DNA of 64,000 nt from Casuarius casuarius (taxonomy: Eukaryota; Chordata; Aves; Casuariiformes; Casuariidae). Positions within the stretch are counted from its first letter, which is position 1, and every line of letters starts with the position of its first letter. The notes below the pieces were generated by a model. It worked only from the letters and a program-made list of their open reading frames with translations, did no database searches and was not told the origin of the DNA. The stretch spans positions 436,537-500,536 of the forward strand of contig PTFA01000403.1 in assembly GCA_003342895.1 (NCBI GenBank), read 5' to 3'. Of this stretch, positions 23,734 through 36,796 are shown one piece after another. A program made the translations under genes and the position numbers.

Positions 23734-26700
23734 TCTCAGTAGAGATAGGGTTTTTACTTCCGCATCATGAACGGTAAATATCTTAATCCATTAAAGGTTT
23801 GAGACTGTTTGAAAGGCAGTAATGAATAGCTTTATGAGAAGTCTGTGATACACCACAGCAGTAGTGGGAGTCAGTGAGACTTCTGTTGAATTGTATGATA
23901 AGTAAGCGCTTAGTCTTTTTCCAGGAAAACAAATACCATTTTCTCAGTACAGCTCAGGCAACACAAATTTGGAGGAGAAAGCTGATGACCTTCAAAAATG
24001 AGTGTGTTTCCTCAGCAGATAATGTTATTACTTCTATCCAGACCAAATGGGATGACAAACTGGTATTTCGTGATTACCATAGAGCTAGGACATTTTTACT
24101 GATGCTCTCTGAGAGTACAAGGTCATTAAAGGAGAATGTTGGTCCTGCGCTGTTGAAGTCCATTTCTCTTAAACTGATTAGTATTACTGGGTGTCCACAA
24201 CATACTATGTTATGACGAGTCAGCCACACCAATGAATTGCCATGCTTAATCTTTCTGAAATGATGATTTTTTCTCATTTCATCCATTTGAAGGGATCTCT
24301 TTGGAACTCTTTTCTTGCTCACTTTTCACATATTTTGATCAAATACTTCTACTTACATTACTAGTCCAGAGCTGGCCCCTATTGATTAAATTGAGATAAG
24401 TGAGGAATTTAGAGATGGTGACCTAAATATGGTTGCTTTTTCACTTACTCCAATGCTATTTTATTTTTACTAACTATTAGTGGGTGCCATCCTGTGTTTG
24501 CACCAGATGTCTTCAGGATTTTGAATGGAATAAACAATTCAAAGAAAAGGGCAGATTAAGAATTTCCACATTAAGATAGCCCATAATGAACTTTAAGATT
24601 AGAATAAGGATTCATTGAATTCTATACATCAGTGTTGTCATTTCACTGCAGAGTGGAGAGACAGCACTCATCTAAACCTGTTGGTTGTGTCCTAAAAGAG
24701 AGTAAGATTTTCAGAGAGAACAGCAGCCCAAAAAGGGTTCTCTGAGGATATGTGATAGATAGAAAATGAGATAAATGAAAGTGACTAACAGAATGTGACC
24801 TTTTCTAACATACATTGTTTTACTGTATTTGGTAGTTACTGAAAAAGAGATCTATAGCAAAGTAGAGAAAAAGTTTGGAGTAGTATGAGAATAGGAAAAT
24901 GTGGGCCAATTCACTACTCAGTATTTCTGAGATCATCTTAAGCATTGATTTTACAGCACTGGGCTGCAAGTTATGGGCTAAGAAAAAGAAGAAAAGTGGG
25001 AGATTTTGCTAAAGAGTTTCCAGTAAAGAAGTTCAAAGTGGGATAAGGGATGCTGTATGCAGAAAGGCTGTGTTAACCCTCAGCAGTGTTTGTATTCCTC
25101 CTAAGAGATGAAATACAAGAAACTTGATAAAACTGCAGTAGTCAGAGCAGCTGGGTGAGCAAACAGTGGTTAAGAAAAAAGGAGCAAGGAACAACTGGTG
25201 GAATAGGGAACAGCAGAACAGAAATAGCCCACAGCAGAAGATCAGCTTGCCTTGCTACTGGCAAGACTTGAAAACAGCAAATTTTGAATGAGATCTTATT
25301 CCATGACAGAAAGAAAGCAGCCATCTGATTTAGCAGTTGCCTCAGTAATCTCATTAGAGAAGTGGACTGTGAAATAGTTATAGCTACAGTGTAGGAGATA
25401 GGTATATAATGTTACTGGTCTACTTTGGGGTGGTTTTTCCTTTTCTCTACTTAATAAAATACTGTATATTAAGTCAACAGATTGATAATAGTAAGCAGAG
25501 AAAATCAGCTCATTGAACCCAGAAAGTTTAATTACATTTTCCTAAAGTTTCAAAATAGAGGACTGAGCTGACATTTTATTGACAACGCCTTTAAACAGCA
25601 GCTCTGCCCTGCTGCTTCATATCAGTCCTGATGTATTTACAGTCCACAAGGGAGCGAGTGATTGGGATGACACTTAAAAATTCGATTTTCTTTTAGGAAA
25701 GTTTAAATTGCAGTAAATGTCCCCTAACACTGTAGGAATACAAACAGCATATGACCCAGAATAAAATAGAGCAGTTGCGTCCAGTCTTTCTAGCCCGACA
25801 GAACCCACAGCTTTTAGGATCAGAAGTATACATGCTATAGGCCTGGTTAATCTGTACAGGTTAAACTATACTGTACAGGCACAGCAAGACCATGTTCTCC
25901 AAGAAACCAACTGGCTTAGTGCGCAGATGCTAGAAATTTCTCTGTGAAGAGGTCAGCTAGGATTACACTGTGGCTAAGAGAACAATTATTTCAGCCCTCT
26001 GTTGGTCAACTTTTTTCCTTTAGGCATCTCAGGAATGAATGGGGAGAGGAATGAAAGATAGATGAACTGTTTTAGTGGTTATAGCTGGTGCTAAGCTGTC
26101 ATCTTTTCTAAGGGCCCAGTAGCCTCTTAGTTATATGACCAGGTGTCTATTCACAGCATGACAGGAGAGGGGCTGCCAAGCATCTAGAAAGCATAGCAGC
26201 CGTGAGCAGACTATCACCATTAGAAAATACATTTGTTAACAGTCAACAACATATCTTAGAATAAGTCAAAACCCAGAAAAATTGTCCTGATGACATGCCA
26301 GTCAGACTACGGAGACCACAGCCTAGGCACCCAAAAATGAAGTAGGTAGACTGAAGAGAAGCTTTTTTCACTGCACTATTCAATATTATTTACTATTCAA
26401 TGACCTTGGTTCAAAATATGCTAATGGAAAAAGGGGAGGAACCTAGCTCTTTCTTGAACATTCTTCTTTGCTGCACAGAAAAAATATATATCTTGAAAGT
26501 CATATCCCTACAAGGTTAAGCATTATTGGTGCTTTCCAAAGTACCACAGTCCAGATTTCAGAACTCAGTATGAACACTGATGGTGTTCTGATGCATAAGC
26601 CCACAGCTGTAAAACCTCCCCACACACACCATTTGGTAATCTGTTCTTCAGTGCTTTTCAGCCACATGAAGAAGAAATACGTGCGCCCCTGAATCCCTAA

Positions 26701-27735
26701 TTACGTTCTTTTTGTCCTGCCTGATGTAGGATGGGATTAAATCACTTGATTATCTAGAAATATAATGCTAGCTATCTCAGCTCTCATCAAGACAATACTC
26801 TTTAGCTGCGTATTTGAGATTTTTATAAAGAAAGGTTGCGATTTGAGGAGATATCTACATCCGAAACACATGAGAATTTAAATGTATCCATGAACACATC
26901 CATAACAATTCCACCTGTATTTGTTCCTACACTTCTAGTGATTTAGGACTTTAATTCACGTTATGTCGAACAGAACAAAGCTAAGTTCTTTGGCTTTACC
27001 GACGCCAACAGGACCAAATACCACATTTTTACAGACAAATCTGAGGATCACAAAAATATAACCTCAGCAATCTGCTATTGCTTTCACAGTAGATCTACTG
27101 TGCATTCTAAAATGGCTGATCCAGAAAGACTGCAAAGAGTGAGTCATCTTTTCTTAGCTCTCTTAACCCCTTGTAGTCCATGTGCCAACTTCTTCCAAAG
27201 TCAAAGATCAGCCATGTCGATTCAGGCTAAGATGACATTTGCTTCAGAGTTGAGAAGGATGCCATGAGAAAGTAGAAAGGAGAAATCTCAGAGAAGAAAC
27301 TTCACATATCTCTTCCACCTGTGTCTCTGTTATCAAAGCAGATGTCATTTTATGGGTCACTGTCACAGACAGACATGACAGTTATTCCCACAACTGTATT
27401 TCTGGTTGATGATGAAAGAGAAACTTAAATGGAAAGTCCCTCTTTAAAACATGGAAGATCTATCTATTGCTCTCATTATTCTTAAAATTGCTAGAACCCT
27501 GGAAGTCCCCGATGGCAGCAAGTGTCATGCAGCTATGTATGAAAACACAAACAACAACAGCAAAACACAAACCCAGAGTATTCAAAATCATTCCATTGTC
27601 GTTAATTCAAAATACATGACCAAACTGATTGATTCAGAACTTACTACACTTTAATAAACATTGTATTTAGATATTTTTAGAAATTTATTTTTTTTTTGCC
27701 AGGCAGAAATGATTTTGAAATTGTACAGCACTGAC

Positions 27736-27757
27736 AAAAAAAAAAAAAAAAAAAAAA
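27736..27757. repeat. A22 homopolymer
   Basis: Twenty-two consecutive A residues. It could be the tail of a retroposed sequence on the plus strand, but the preceding bases resemble no known SINE or LINE. Confidence 0.95.
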
Positions 27758-29148
27758 GAAAAATCCCTGAACAACCCACCAACCAAAAAATCTATAAAGT
27801 AACACGCTGTCAAATAGGAGACCACTTCCCTGATTATACAATACTGCTAATGATCAAATTTGTCAGGTAACAGGCACACCACACCATCTTTTCTGAAAAT
27901 TAGTGTTCTATATTTAGAAACAAATGAACTGTTAATATGTTTCAAATATGCTAGGAAAAAAAACGTCTTTAGAGAACATTACTAATGCTAGATTGCAATG
28001 CCTAAGAATTTTCCAGGGCCATAGAGATATACATATATACATTATTTTAGCTTGTACTTTTTTATAGTATGAACTCTTTTCACTTATAAGACCATGACTC
28101 AGAATTGTCCTTCATTTCTATCAAGGAACACCACTACCACAGTGTTTTGGCACCACAGTGAAAAATTGCTGTTCAGGCTATAGTCTCCCGAATTCCTAGG
28201 AAACACCTAGAAATACTCATTAGGCAGGCTGCATGTAAGTAGCACTGTGGTGTCTGTTCAACTGTTTGGCCAAGTAGGATAACAGTCTCATGATGAAATC
28301 ACTGAGCCATCAAAATTATTTTTACGTTTAGTTTAATTGCCTGACTAGCCTCAAATCCCCCATCAGCAATTGAAAAGAACTGAGTGTGGGTAGCTGAAGT
28401 AATGCCCGTTCAGCTGTGGCCTTGCATACTTAGCAACAGTTTCTGTACTATATTGAAGACAATGTGAAATATAAAAGGAATAGAGAATCTGATCTCAAAC
28501 ATTTAAATCTAGGACATCAATAATTGTTAATAGATGAAAGTCAAGCATAGCCAGAGGAGCAGAGTTAAGTGACAGGTGATAAAAATGGATCATTCTGTTT
28601 TTCTGTATTGTCCATATAAAGATATACAGTGTTTGCTACTGGGTTCCAAGCGATCTGCAGTCAGTCAGTATCTCTTTGGCCCGATTTCTGCATCTAGTTC
28701 ACTTCTGAATACTTTTACTTTCTCATTCTCATGGGAAGAAGAGGAGACAAAAGGGAATCTGCTTTTGCAAAATAGTTAGATTGCTTGCTTTTTTCAAGCA
28801 AAACTTGTCCCCAGCCACAAGTGCTGACAATGTAAACACCCTTGATTAATGTATTATAATCATGTTTTCCATTTCTATTCTTTGACACTTAACCTAAACT
28901 TCAACAGTGCTGCAAGGTAGGGAAAAAAAAAGTCTTTTGCAGGTGCTCTGAAAGACACTGCCAATTTAGCCTTAAGGAAGAAAAAAAAAAATCTCAGTTC
29001 CCAAAACAGGAGGTAATTCAGAAATCTGGGAACAGTTTGATATATATTCATTATGAGAAAGGAAAAGACATCTGGAAGAGTGCTTTGACCACATCAAAAT
29101 GGTCTCAACAACCCTGGAAACTTTATGTTCAGCTGGGAGCCAGGAGAG

Positions 29149-29172
29149 AAAAAAAAAAAAAAAAAAAAAAAA
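29149..29172. repeat. A24 homopolymer
   Basis: Twenty-four consecutive A residues, the longest homopolymer in the window. No retroelement body or target duplication is recognisable upstream. Confidence 0.95.
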
Positions 29173-29315
29173 CCCAGATGCTCATTTCTCCTTCCTTTGC
29201 TAATGTGAGGAAGAGAATGGATTTCCTCTCAGGCGTACTCCATACTGGGGGCACTAATAGTGATATAGTAGGCATAAAATTGGGGTCTGAGCACAAGCTA
29301 TCACCTCTACCACTG

Positions 29316-29329
29316 TTTTTTTTTTTTTT
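29316..29329. repeat. T14 homopolymer
   Basis: Fourteen consecutive T residues, about 145 bp after the A24 run. The A24 and T14 runs are opposed, but I see no inverted repeat between them. Confidence 0.95.
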
Positions 29330-31600
29330 AGGAGATGGAAATCTGTCCTGTTTTCTGATCAAACCCAGTCCCATCCAGATGAAATGGGAAGAACATTTCA
29401 GTGAAAAATCATTTTAAGTGGTGAAGATCCAGTCAAATGAAAATTCCCCTTTTACATTCATTGCGCTGAACATCCAACTATCCAAAGACCATGCCTATTA
29501 TTACAAATATATTACAAAGTATGGGGAAGGGAACTAGAAAACAACTAAATGAAAGGGGGAAAATTGCTATTATTCAATTACAAGGGAGTTATCCTGGCAG
29601 AATAAAGTACTGAAAATTCATGGACATCAAAGTCAGGGCTAATTTTGCAGAGTTTAGCCCATAATTCACAACTACATTGATAATTTGCAGCCTAGAACAT
29701 TCTTTCTAGTCTGAAGTCTGCTCAAAGTATACCATAAAGACACTGTGCAATGCAAAAAGAGCCATTTAGGCTTTTTTAAAATACACCTGAAAGGTTGATT
29801 TATTTCCACTGCAAAAATAAAAATGAAAACACAGGACTTGAGAATAAACAAATATTTTAAAATAAGATGGATATTCCCACAGTAATACCAGCTAAATTAA
29901 GAAATAAAACCTCAGTCCATGAATACCTTCATTTTATCTCTGTGTCTATAAAGACAGGCTCTATTTATTTCCATGCATGCTCAGGACTACTTGGAAGTCA
30001 TCATTTAATTACCACTACAAATCTTCAGCAAAATGAACAGTAGGCTGGTAGTCACAAACAACTCTTAATCCACCCTGTTTTCACCTAAATTGAAAACTGC
30101 TTTTTGCTAAATTTAAACCTTGTCTGTCTTGGTTTCACTGCTGTTTGAGCTGTTAAGATATTTGCTCTTCTAATAGCTACATAATTGCAATGGATAGACA
30201 TGCCTTCCCTCTATTCATCTATATTTAAACATTCTACACTAATGGCAGTGACTTGACAAAGAAAGGAGATTAAGATTCAATGCTAACAATCAAAGAGAGC
30301 TTTTATTTCAAGCTTTATGCTGATTAAGGGAAATGCCTATAAAAAAAGCACATTATTTATCTTTGGTTTGGCATATAAATCTAGCAAGAGTGACAGTGGG
30401 ACAGCATAGTGTCTATTGCATTTGAGAAAAGTAATTACCAGTTTACTTCTTTTTGATATTTTAAAATTTTTATTAGATTTATTATTAGTCAAGTTCATGC
30501 ATAAAAGAATAAAAGATAACATAAAATTTGTTCAAAATTTCTCAGTTGAAACTGGTTCCTCAAGAACAATTACAGATTGTGAGGTAAGCAGATGCCATGT
30601 CTTTACACATAATGTGCAAGAACTTCAGGTCAACCCTTTAAAAAAACCCTGTGATGACCAACATGTCATGGAATATGTATGTGTGAACAATACAAAAAGT
30701 TTAATCCAGCTCCCTCAGCATCTTATTCACCTCCAGAATATGTCATAAAGCCAGGAAATCTCCTCCTCCTCCTCTGACAGTTCCTTCAACAGATGGGAGA
30801 TGCTTTATTTATCCTCCTTTGCTTCTTTCTCCTGTAAACTTCCTTCTCCTCTTTCTGGAGCAGCCCTCCCCTACATCTTCATAGGGTAACATTTTTACAG
30901 TTTGTAACATCAACTAGAAATGGTCTGAGCTATTTCAACCAAAATATGACAATCAAAGATATTCTGAAATAGGAATGATCTCTTTTGTGAATTATTTATG
31001 TAAATATATGATTACAAAGATCAAAAAAAATATATTACCTAATCATGCATCACAGAGTTATTCATGACATCAAGGTCTGTTTACAGTTTTAGCCTATGAC
31101 TAGCTGACCTAACACAACATTATGGTCTAACATCATCCAGCTAAGGCTTGATCCAAAGCAATACTGAAACTGATGAAAGCCTTTCATCTGCCTTCAGTAA
31201 CTGTGGGATCAGGCTGTTCACATAGATGCCTGCAATGTGCAGCATGTGCTGAGAGTTCTCATGAAATTGCTCTTTCATTCAAATCTTTAGAATTTAATCT
31301 GCCTGATGTGCAAGCTTGCAGTCTATTCAAACTGAGTGGTAGATCACTGTGATAATCAATACAGCTTTCCTTGTGCAGGCAGATGCCCACAAGAATGAGA
31401 TGAGACACATCTGAGACATAATTCCTTCGAGCTTTATTTTTTAATTCTTTTTGAGTTTGTTCAGTTTGGGGGGGTGGGGGCAAGCAGAGACCTACATTAA
31501 TCATAAGGGAAATTAATGCTGTGCAAGATATTGCTAAGAAACAATTTTGACCTTTTCTTTTATGCTGCCTTTAAGGTTTAAGCCATATTCCTAGGGAAGA

Positions 31601-34600
31601 AATAGAAACATCTTCCCTTTTGTCAGCAGTTTTCTTACTGAAGGGCTGAGAGGAAGCAAAACCAAACAGAAATAGTAAAACATAAACTTGTTATTTAGCT
31701 AACAAAAGAAAGGTGTATAACAGGGCAGCATAGCTCATCCATTATTTTTATCGGCCTTTGAGTTGCTTAGATTTTTTCCTTTATATATTTTTATAGAAAT
31801 AGTTCCACTTGCCTTTCAGAGCACTAGCTGTTAAATGCTTCCACTCCCTTCAGTCTTGAGATAAAATATCCAATAAGACAACCGCAACTTGTGGCAGCCA
31901 GAGATTTCAAAGACTACAGGGGCCCCAAGATCTGCAGCATTTGGCTCAGAATGAGAAGCTGAAAGTGAAGGAATTTACTAGCTGTAATGGACAAACAGGT
32001 ATCTTTCTTAGACGGACACATAATTTACTTGCCTGTGGCATTCCTCTGGACTCCCTTCCTGAATAAGAGTTTTCCCTACAGAAATTATGCTTCATTTTGG
32101 TGTTTTACTACTTTCATTTATAGTAGTAGTGCTGTCACTGTAAAGCCATGAGAGCCTCAGTATATTTGATCATAGTAGGCATTTATCCTTAAGCTTTTAT
32201 AGCACATCACTTTAGGCTCTCTTCTGTCAAGTTTGTTTGCTCAGTCCTTGGGCTTTTACAAGATCTCAACACTGTTAAAATAAAATTATTGGGGATATAT
32301 GAATGAGAAACTTCAGTACCCAAGCACACCCAGCAACATTTTATCTCACAGCATCCCTACATCATATGACCCTCACCCATGCACATGGAGACAAGTTTGT
32401 TGTTCTACCTGCTTCAAAAGTCATTCAAACACACTAACTCGGATCCAGAAAGCTACTTCAACAAGACTGGAAAAATCTGTTCAACCTTCAGCTGCTATAA
32501 TTTTTTCTTAGATTTCTCTGACAGAAAGATGCAGATAGATGCTCCCCATGTGCAGTATAGTAAGTCTGCATGCACACTATCAAGACAGCCAAAACATCCC
32601 ATCATAAGGATGTCAAAATGAACTGCACGGGAGCTACCATACAGCTGGAAATCATTCATCACCACACAAAATCCTCCTCTATACATTTTTGTGGCATAAA
32701 GTAAGTTGGCCTGTGACATAGACAAATTATAAAATGGGATATAAGTAATATCAACTTTCCTTGAACCCAAATATAAACAACTAAAATAGGGTAAGAAACA
32801 ACAGTATATAAGTTTTTTGTCACACTGTTATGGCATAGCCAAATAGAATGTATAAGCATTTTTATGTAAGTAGATGAGCAATGTGACCACCAAAGGGGCA
32901 AAAAAAGACAAGTGTACTTACATGTAGGACGCATCTAAGTAACAAATAGTTATCAGTGGACAAGAAAAGCATGAAGGACTACAAATAGGCAGAACATCCT
33001 CCCGAATGCACAAGAAGGACAACTGGCAAAACCAAAACCAAGATAAGCTGTACCAGGAGCAGAGGAGACACCACCTTTTTGGGAGGGAAATAATAGCATA
33101 AAAACATCAGGCATAAGCAAGGAAAATCAGAGAAGATGACAAACCCACTTCAGTTTCAACTTCACTCTTCCACGAGCTCTCAAGCCTCATCACCTCAGCC
33201 TCAGGGAATTAGAACCACCAAGGACCACAACCATCAGTGCTAACTATATGGCATCGGCCCCATTGTATTATATACTCACAACTAATTTAAGACATGAGTG
33301 CTAAAGACCAAGCTTTTGTAAATGTAGTGATGTCTAATGGATAGGAGATTTAGCAACACTACTGTGAATGCAGAATAGGAATAAAGTGAATTTATATCAT
33401 ACATATTAATTCACTTAATTAAAGCAGCAAAGAAAATACTGATGGAATACTTGGTAATTACTAAAAGTTCATGCTATTAATTCTACTCAGTCATTTAAAT
33501 TAGCATTGTTCATTAGATGTAACCCAAAAAAGAAAATTCAGTTCTATCCAATATATATATAAATATTCTTAATATATTCTATATTTAGAATACAATTTTT
33601 GTCACAACATTTTCAAGTAATTATTGGGATGCATGTACATTCTTCCTTTCATTACGCTCAGGGCAGTGTACTATTGGTAGATTTATCTCTATCCAAATCT
33701 AATTCCTTGACAAATACGCAGAGATACCATTTTTTTGAGTACTTGCAATTTTTCAGTGAGGTAATGCTCAGCTACATGTTCTCCTTCTTGATCTTGATTA
33801 ATCAATATGCACTTGAAGCCTAGACATATGGCGCTTGAAACTGCACTGCCCCGGTCTACCTGTCTTTAAAAGATAGACAAACAGACTATGTATAACTTCC
33901 ATATTAAAACAGTTTCTGAGGCATCAAATAATCTCAAACTTTTCATTCGCACTTTTTTTTTAAACCTAAAATAAGTTAAAATAAGGTCATGGTCAAACAT
34001 TACAACAAAAACAAATCTGAAAGGACTTTCATGTTATCTTAAAAAAACTTATTTAATATAAAGATTTTAAATTTTTCTAAAATATATGCTTGCAGATCCA
34101 TCTTGAGCTAGCCGCCTTGCTTAACCATGACACATTCTGAAGTTTCTTTTTGATTAATTACATTTTATCAAAAATTCCCTGTAGTTTTAACTGATCTTCA
34201 TATTCTTCCTCTGACACAACCGGTAGCATCAGTCTGTACTGTTCAAAGTTGACCTAACTTTATACATTAGAAACTGTTCTATGTTGAAATAGGAAAAGTA
34301 GAGATTTTCTGAGTAGCTGATACAGAATGACATGTAAGATGTCCCATTTAAAGTTATTGTTACTGTTTGTCACATTCAGTGCATTGGTTAACAGGCTGTT
34401 CCAGCTGCTGTTGAATCTCACAGGTGCAATTCTATTTCATGACAGACTACATTTAAACACTCTGCTTAGTAATATGACCTTACTTTAACACATTTAGTGC
34501 TTGTTACAGCAGGCTAGACACGGGGTCTGCCTGTAAGGGAAATGCAAAATTGTTCTCTAAATCCACTGAACAGAAAATCAAGGAAATATAAACTCAGAGT

Positions 34601-36688
34601 CTGCCACAGTATTTTGTCCCTTGAAGGTAGTAAATGATTTATGCAAACCAATTTACTCTTTGTGTTGCAGGTATTAAGCAAAGCCAGGCCTCACTAATGA
34701 GTTATCAAGAGAACAAACTAAATGGAGAATCCTTTTAGTGTTGTCAGTGGTAAATTAGGTCTATCAGGATCCCAATAGGAATACACAGAATAGTCAGTAT
34801 TAGGTTAATTACCTCTGTGGATGCGAAAGGTTGGAATTTAGCTGGAAACAATTACTACTAAGGAAAACTTCTGGGTCTCCGTTATTTTGTCATTCCATGT
34901 AGCTATCACATATTTAAAGCACAATATGGCTTTTTATTCCAAAGAAAAAGAGGAGCCAAGGGAAAACTAATATTATTGCCGATATTATCAGGCCATTTGA
35001 TAATTATTCCTCACACTGAATACTAGGAACAGTAGGTAGGAGGAAGTTCTATCTGCCATGTTTCTTCAGTTGAACTAAGGTCTGGTTTAGTACAAGTAAT
35101 TCTTGCTAATCCTTGGAAATATTTTCATTACCCTATCCATCAAACTAAAGATTTATCAGTAGGGTAATTCAGAAGTTACCTTGTCTTGTGCAAGCTGATT
35201 GTAGCATATATCAAAAGTAAAATCACTAGTAATCTTCCGGTGGGGGGGGAGGAAGGAAAAGAAAAAAGGACAAGTACCAATTTTCCCATATTAAGCTTCC
35301 CATTAAGTCCACAGTTTGCATACGACAAAGACCCAATCAATCAAGAAGCGATTTAGTAATATTCATTATACGGTCAATTTTTTTTCTGACTTAGAAGCTC
35401 AATCTGTGGTGATGTCTTTATTACATTCTGGCTTATTATGCATCTCTTACAGCAGTTAATATAACCAAACAAACCTATGGTGGGACTTTTACTAAACTGC
35501 TAATGTAAATAAATAGGAGCCAGTCCTCAGCTTTGAAATTTTATAATACAGTTTTTGCTCACTCTTGAGACCTGTAATTGCACAGCTGAGTCAGACCTGG
35601 CAGCCATCTTTTTGTTGGGCAGTCAGTGTCTCAATCTGCAATGCCAAGCCAGGTGGCCACTTTTTGCAAGTGGCTTTCCAGCCTGAGAAAGGAAAAGTCA
35701 GGATTCTGTATCAATGATTCAGCACTTCCTACACATAGGGCAGGGGCAGAATACAGAAAAACATTAAGAGGGACCTAGAGAAAAGAATATATTTCCCACT
35801 GCTCATTTGTTGTCTATAATTTAGGCTATTCAGAGAAGATAATGGCTGGGAGATCATTAGGGTAAAAAAAAATGATAATAATCCAACAGGCAACAGATGA
35901 TTGCCTGAAAATATATGAAGACATGCTCATGCACTGTACAGGAAATAATTTTGTTTACAATCACACCACTCCAAATTTAGTATGTCAAGCAATGCAATAA
36001 TGATGCTTTAAAATTTTATCTGGCTTTCAGTGGTTGCCACCATGTCAATTGCTAAAAGTTCAGCGTATTTCTTCTTTAAACATCTGTGCATATGTGATAC
36101 AAGCAGTGACTTTGCTGTTAGTTCCTGTCACCTTTGCATAAACTCTTATATTTTCTCCACCTCCACAGAACAAAGAGTGAATTTTGCTGAAGCATTTGGT
36201 TGTCAAGAGCGAACAGAAAATACATTTGGCAAGCCATAGAAAAGACTCAATCCTCTGTGGAGCTTTCTGGGAATTTATTTTAAGCAGTGCTCAAAATTCA
36301 AAAAAGCTATTTAGTATGTGCAATCACTTGTTTAATCTACACACATTTGCACAATTTTTGTCACAATTAAAAAAAAATCTGATAAAATGAAAAACTGTCA
36401 GTGGTCTCTACTGACAGCTGGAGGTCATTAAGTAAGAAGCTTTAAAAATTTCTACTAAGAAGAAAACAACATGAATGTATAAATACTGGCAGCAAAAAAT
36501 CACTGAGCTTATCACTGAGCTGCTACACCATGCTGACATCTTTGCAATGCAATTTCAGTTCAGGTCACTTCCTATTCTACATTTTTTTTTCACTCTTTGC
36601 TTTTCTAAAATATAATCATTTATCTGATGTGATTTCAAGTGTAACTTTCCAGCCACAGTGAAGAAAATATTATATTGAACTACCTTAC
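31601..36688. other. Anonymous DNA with enhancer-like stretches
   Basis: No recognised gene. A purine-rich tract lies at about 35241-35272. The stretches 34590-35010 and 35510-35700 are dense in homeodomain-type TAAT words, with a GCTGAGTCA AP-1/MAF-type word near 35590. That composition is often seen in conserved non-coding elements, but conservation cannot be tested here. Overlapping frames at 32299-32934 resemble no known protein. A 12-bp tandem ATCACTGAGCT duplication lies at 36499-36522. Confidence 0.55.
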
Positions 36689-36796
36689 CTGCAGTACCAC
36701 ATCTTACACACCAACAGAATCATAGTTACAGCTATTGTGTGTATCTGCCATGCTGGTAGCATTATCAGCTCTCAGGTTTTGGCATAACCCAAGAGA
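36689..36796 (-). other. Candidate non-coding exon with strong splice signals (108 bp)
   Basis: On the minus strand the segment is entered through AACCTCACATTCCCCCAG and leaves at GTACTGCAG followed by GTAAGG, both good matches to splice consensus. All three frames contain stops, so it could only be a non-coding or untranslated exon. It lies on the same strand as the candidate exons at 57755-57970 and 10873-10939, but nothing links them beyond strand. Chance is a fully adequate explanation. Confidence 0.15.

Larger units (their letters stand above)
20257..27660. other. Anonymous AT-rich DNA
   Basis: No recognised gene. Two good plus-strand donors lie 44 bp apart, GTGCAG|GTAAGC ending at 20280 and GTCACAG|GTAAGT ending at 20324, but I see only a weak acceptor before them. 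It also holds a 23-bp-period tandem repeat (21483-21550), an inverted repeat at 23709-23733 and a weak CTCF-like motif on the minus strand at 25992-26005. Confidence 0.6.
27661..31600. other. Homopolymer-rich anonymous DNA
   Basis: This part is unusually rich in long homopolymers: T10 at 27688-27697, A22 at 27736-27757, A24 at 29149-29172 and T14 at 29316-29329. A pyrimidine-rich tract with CTCCTC repeats spans about 30755-30875, and a G7-T-G5 run lies at 31468-31480. No gene is recognised. Open frames crossing the poly(A) and poly(T) runs are artefacts of lysine and phenylalanine codons. Confidence 0.65.

Noticed and set aside
29037..29417. Long plus-strand frame and its minus-strand mirror
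   Set aside because: The frames are held open by the A24 and T14 homopolymers, which give lysine and phenylalanine runs.
30416..30748. 110-codon plus-strand frame with a GAG|GTAAGC site inside
   Set aside because: The only splice-bounded part is 38 bp, the N-terminal half is hydrophobic AT-rich filler and no family is recognised.
32299..32934. Four overlapping frames on both strands
   Set aside because: No conserved motif, no agreement between strands, and composition typical of random AT-rich DNA.
32930..33250. Possible LTR-like stretch (AAGATAAGCTGTACCAGG and A/C-rich surroundings)
   Set aside because: No matching second copy, TG...CA ends, primer-binding site or polyadenylation layout could be found in the window.
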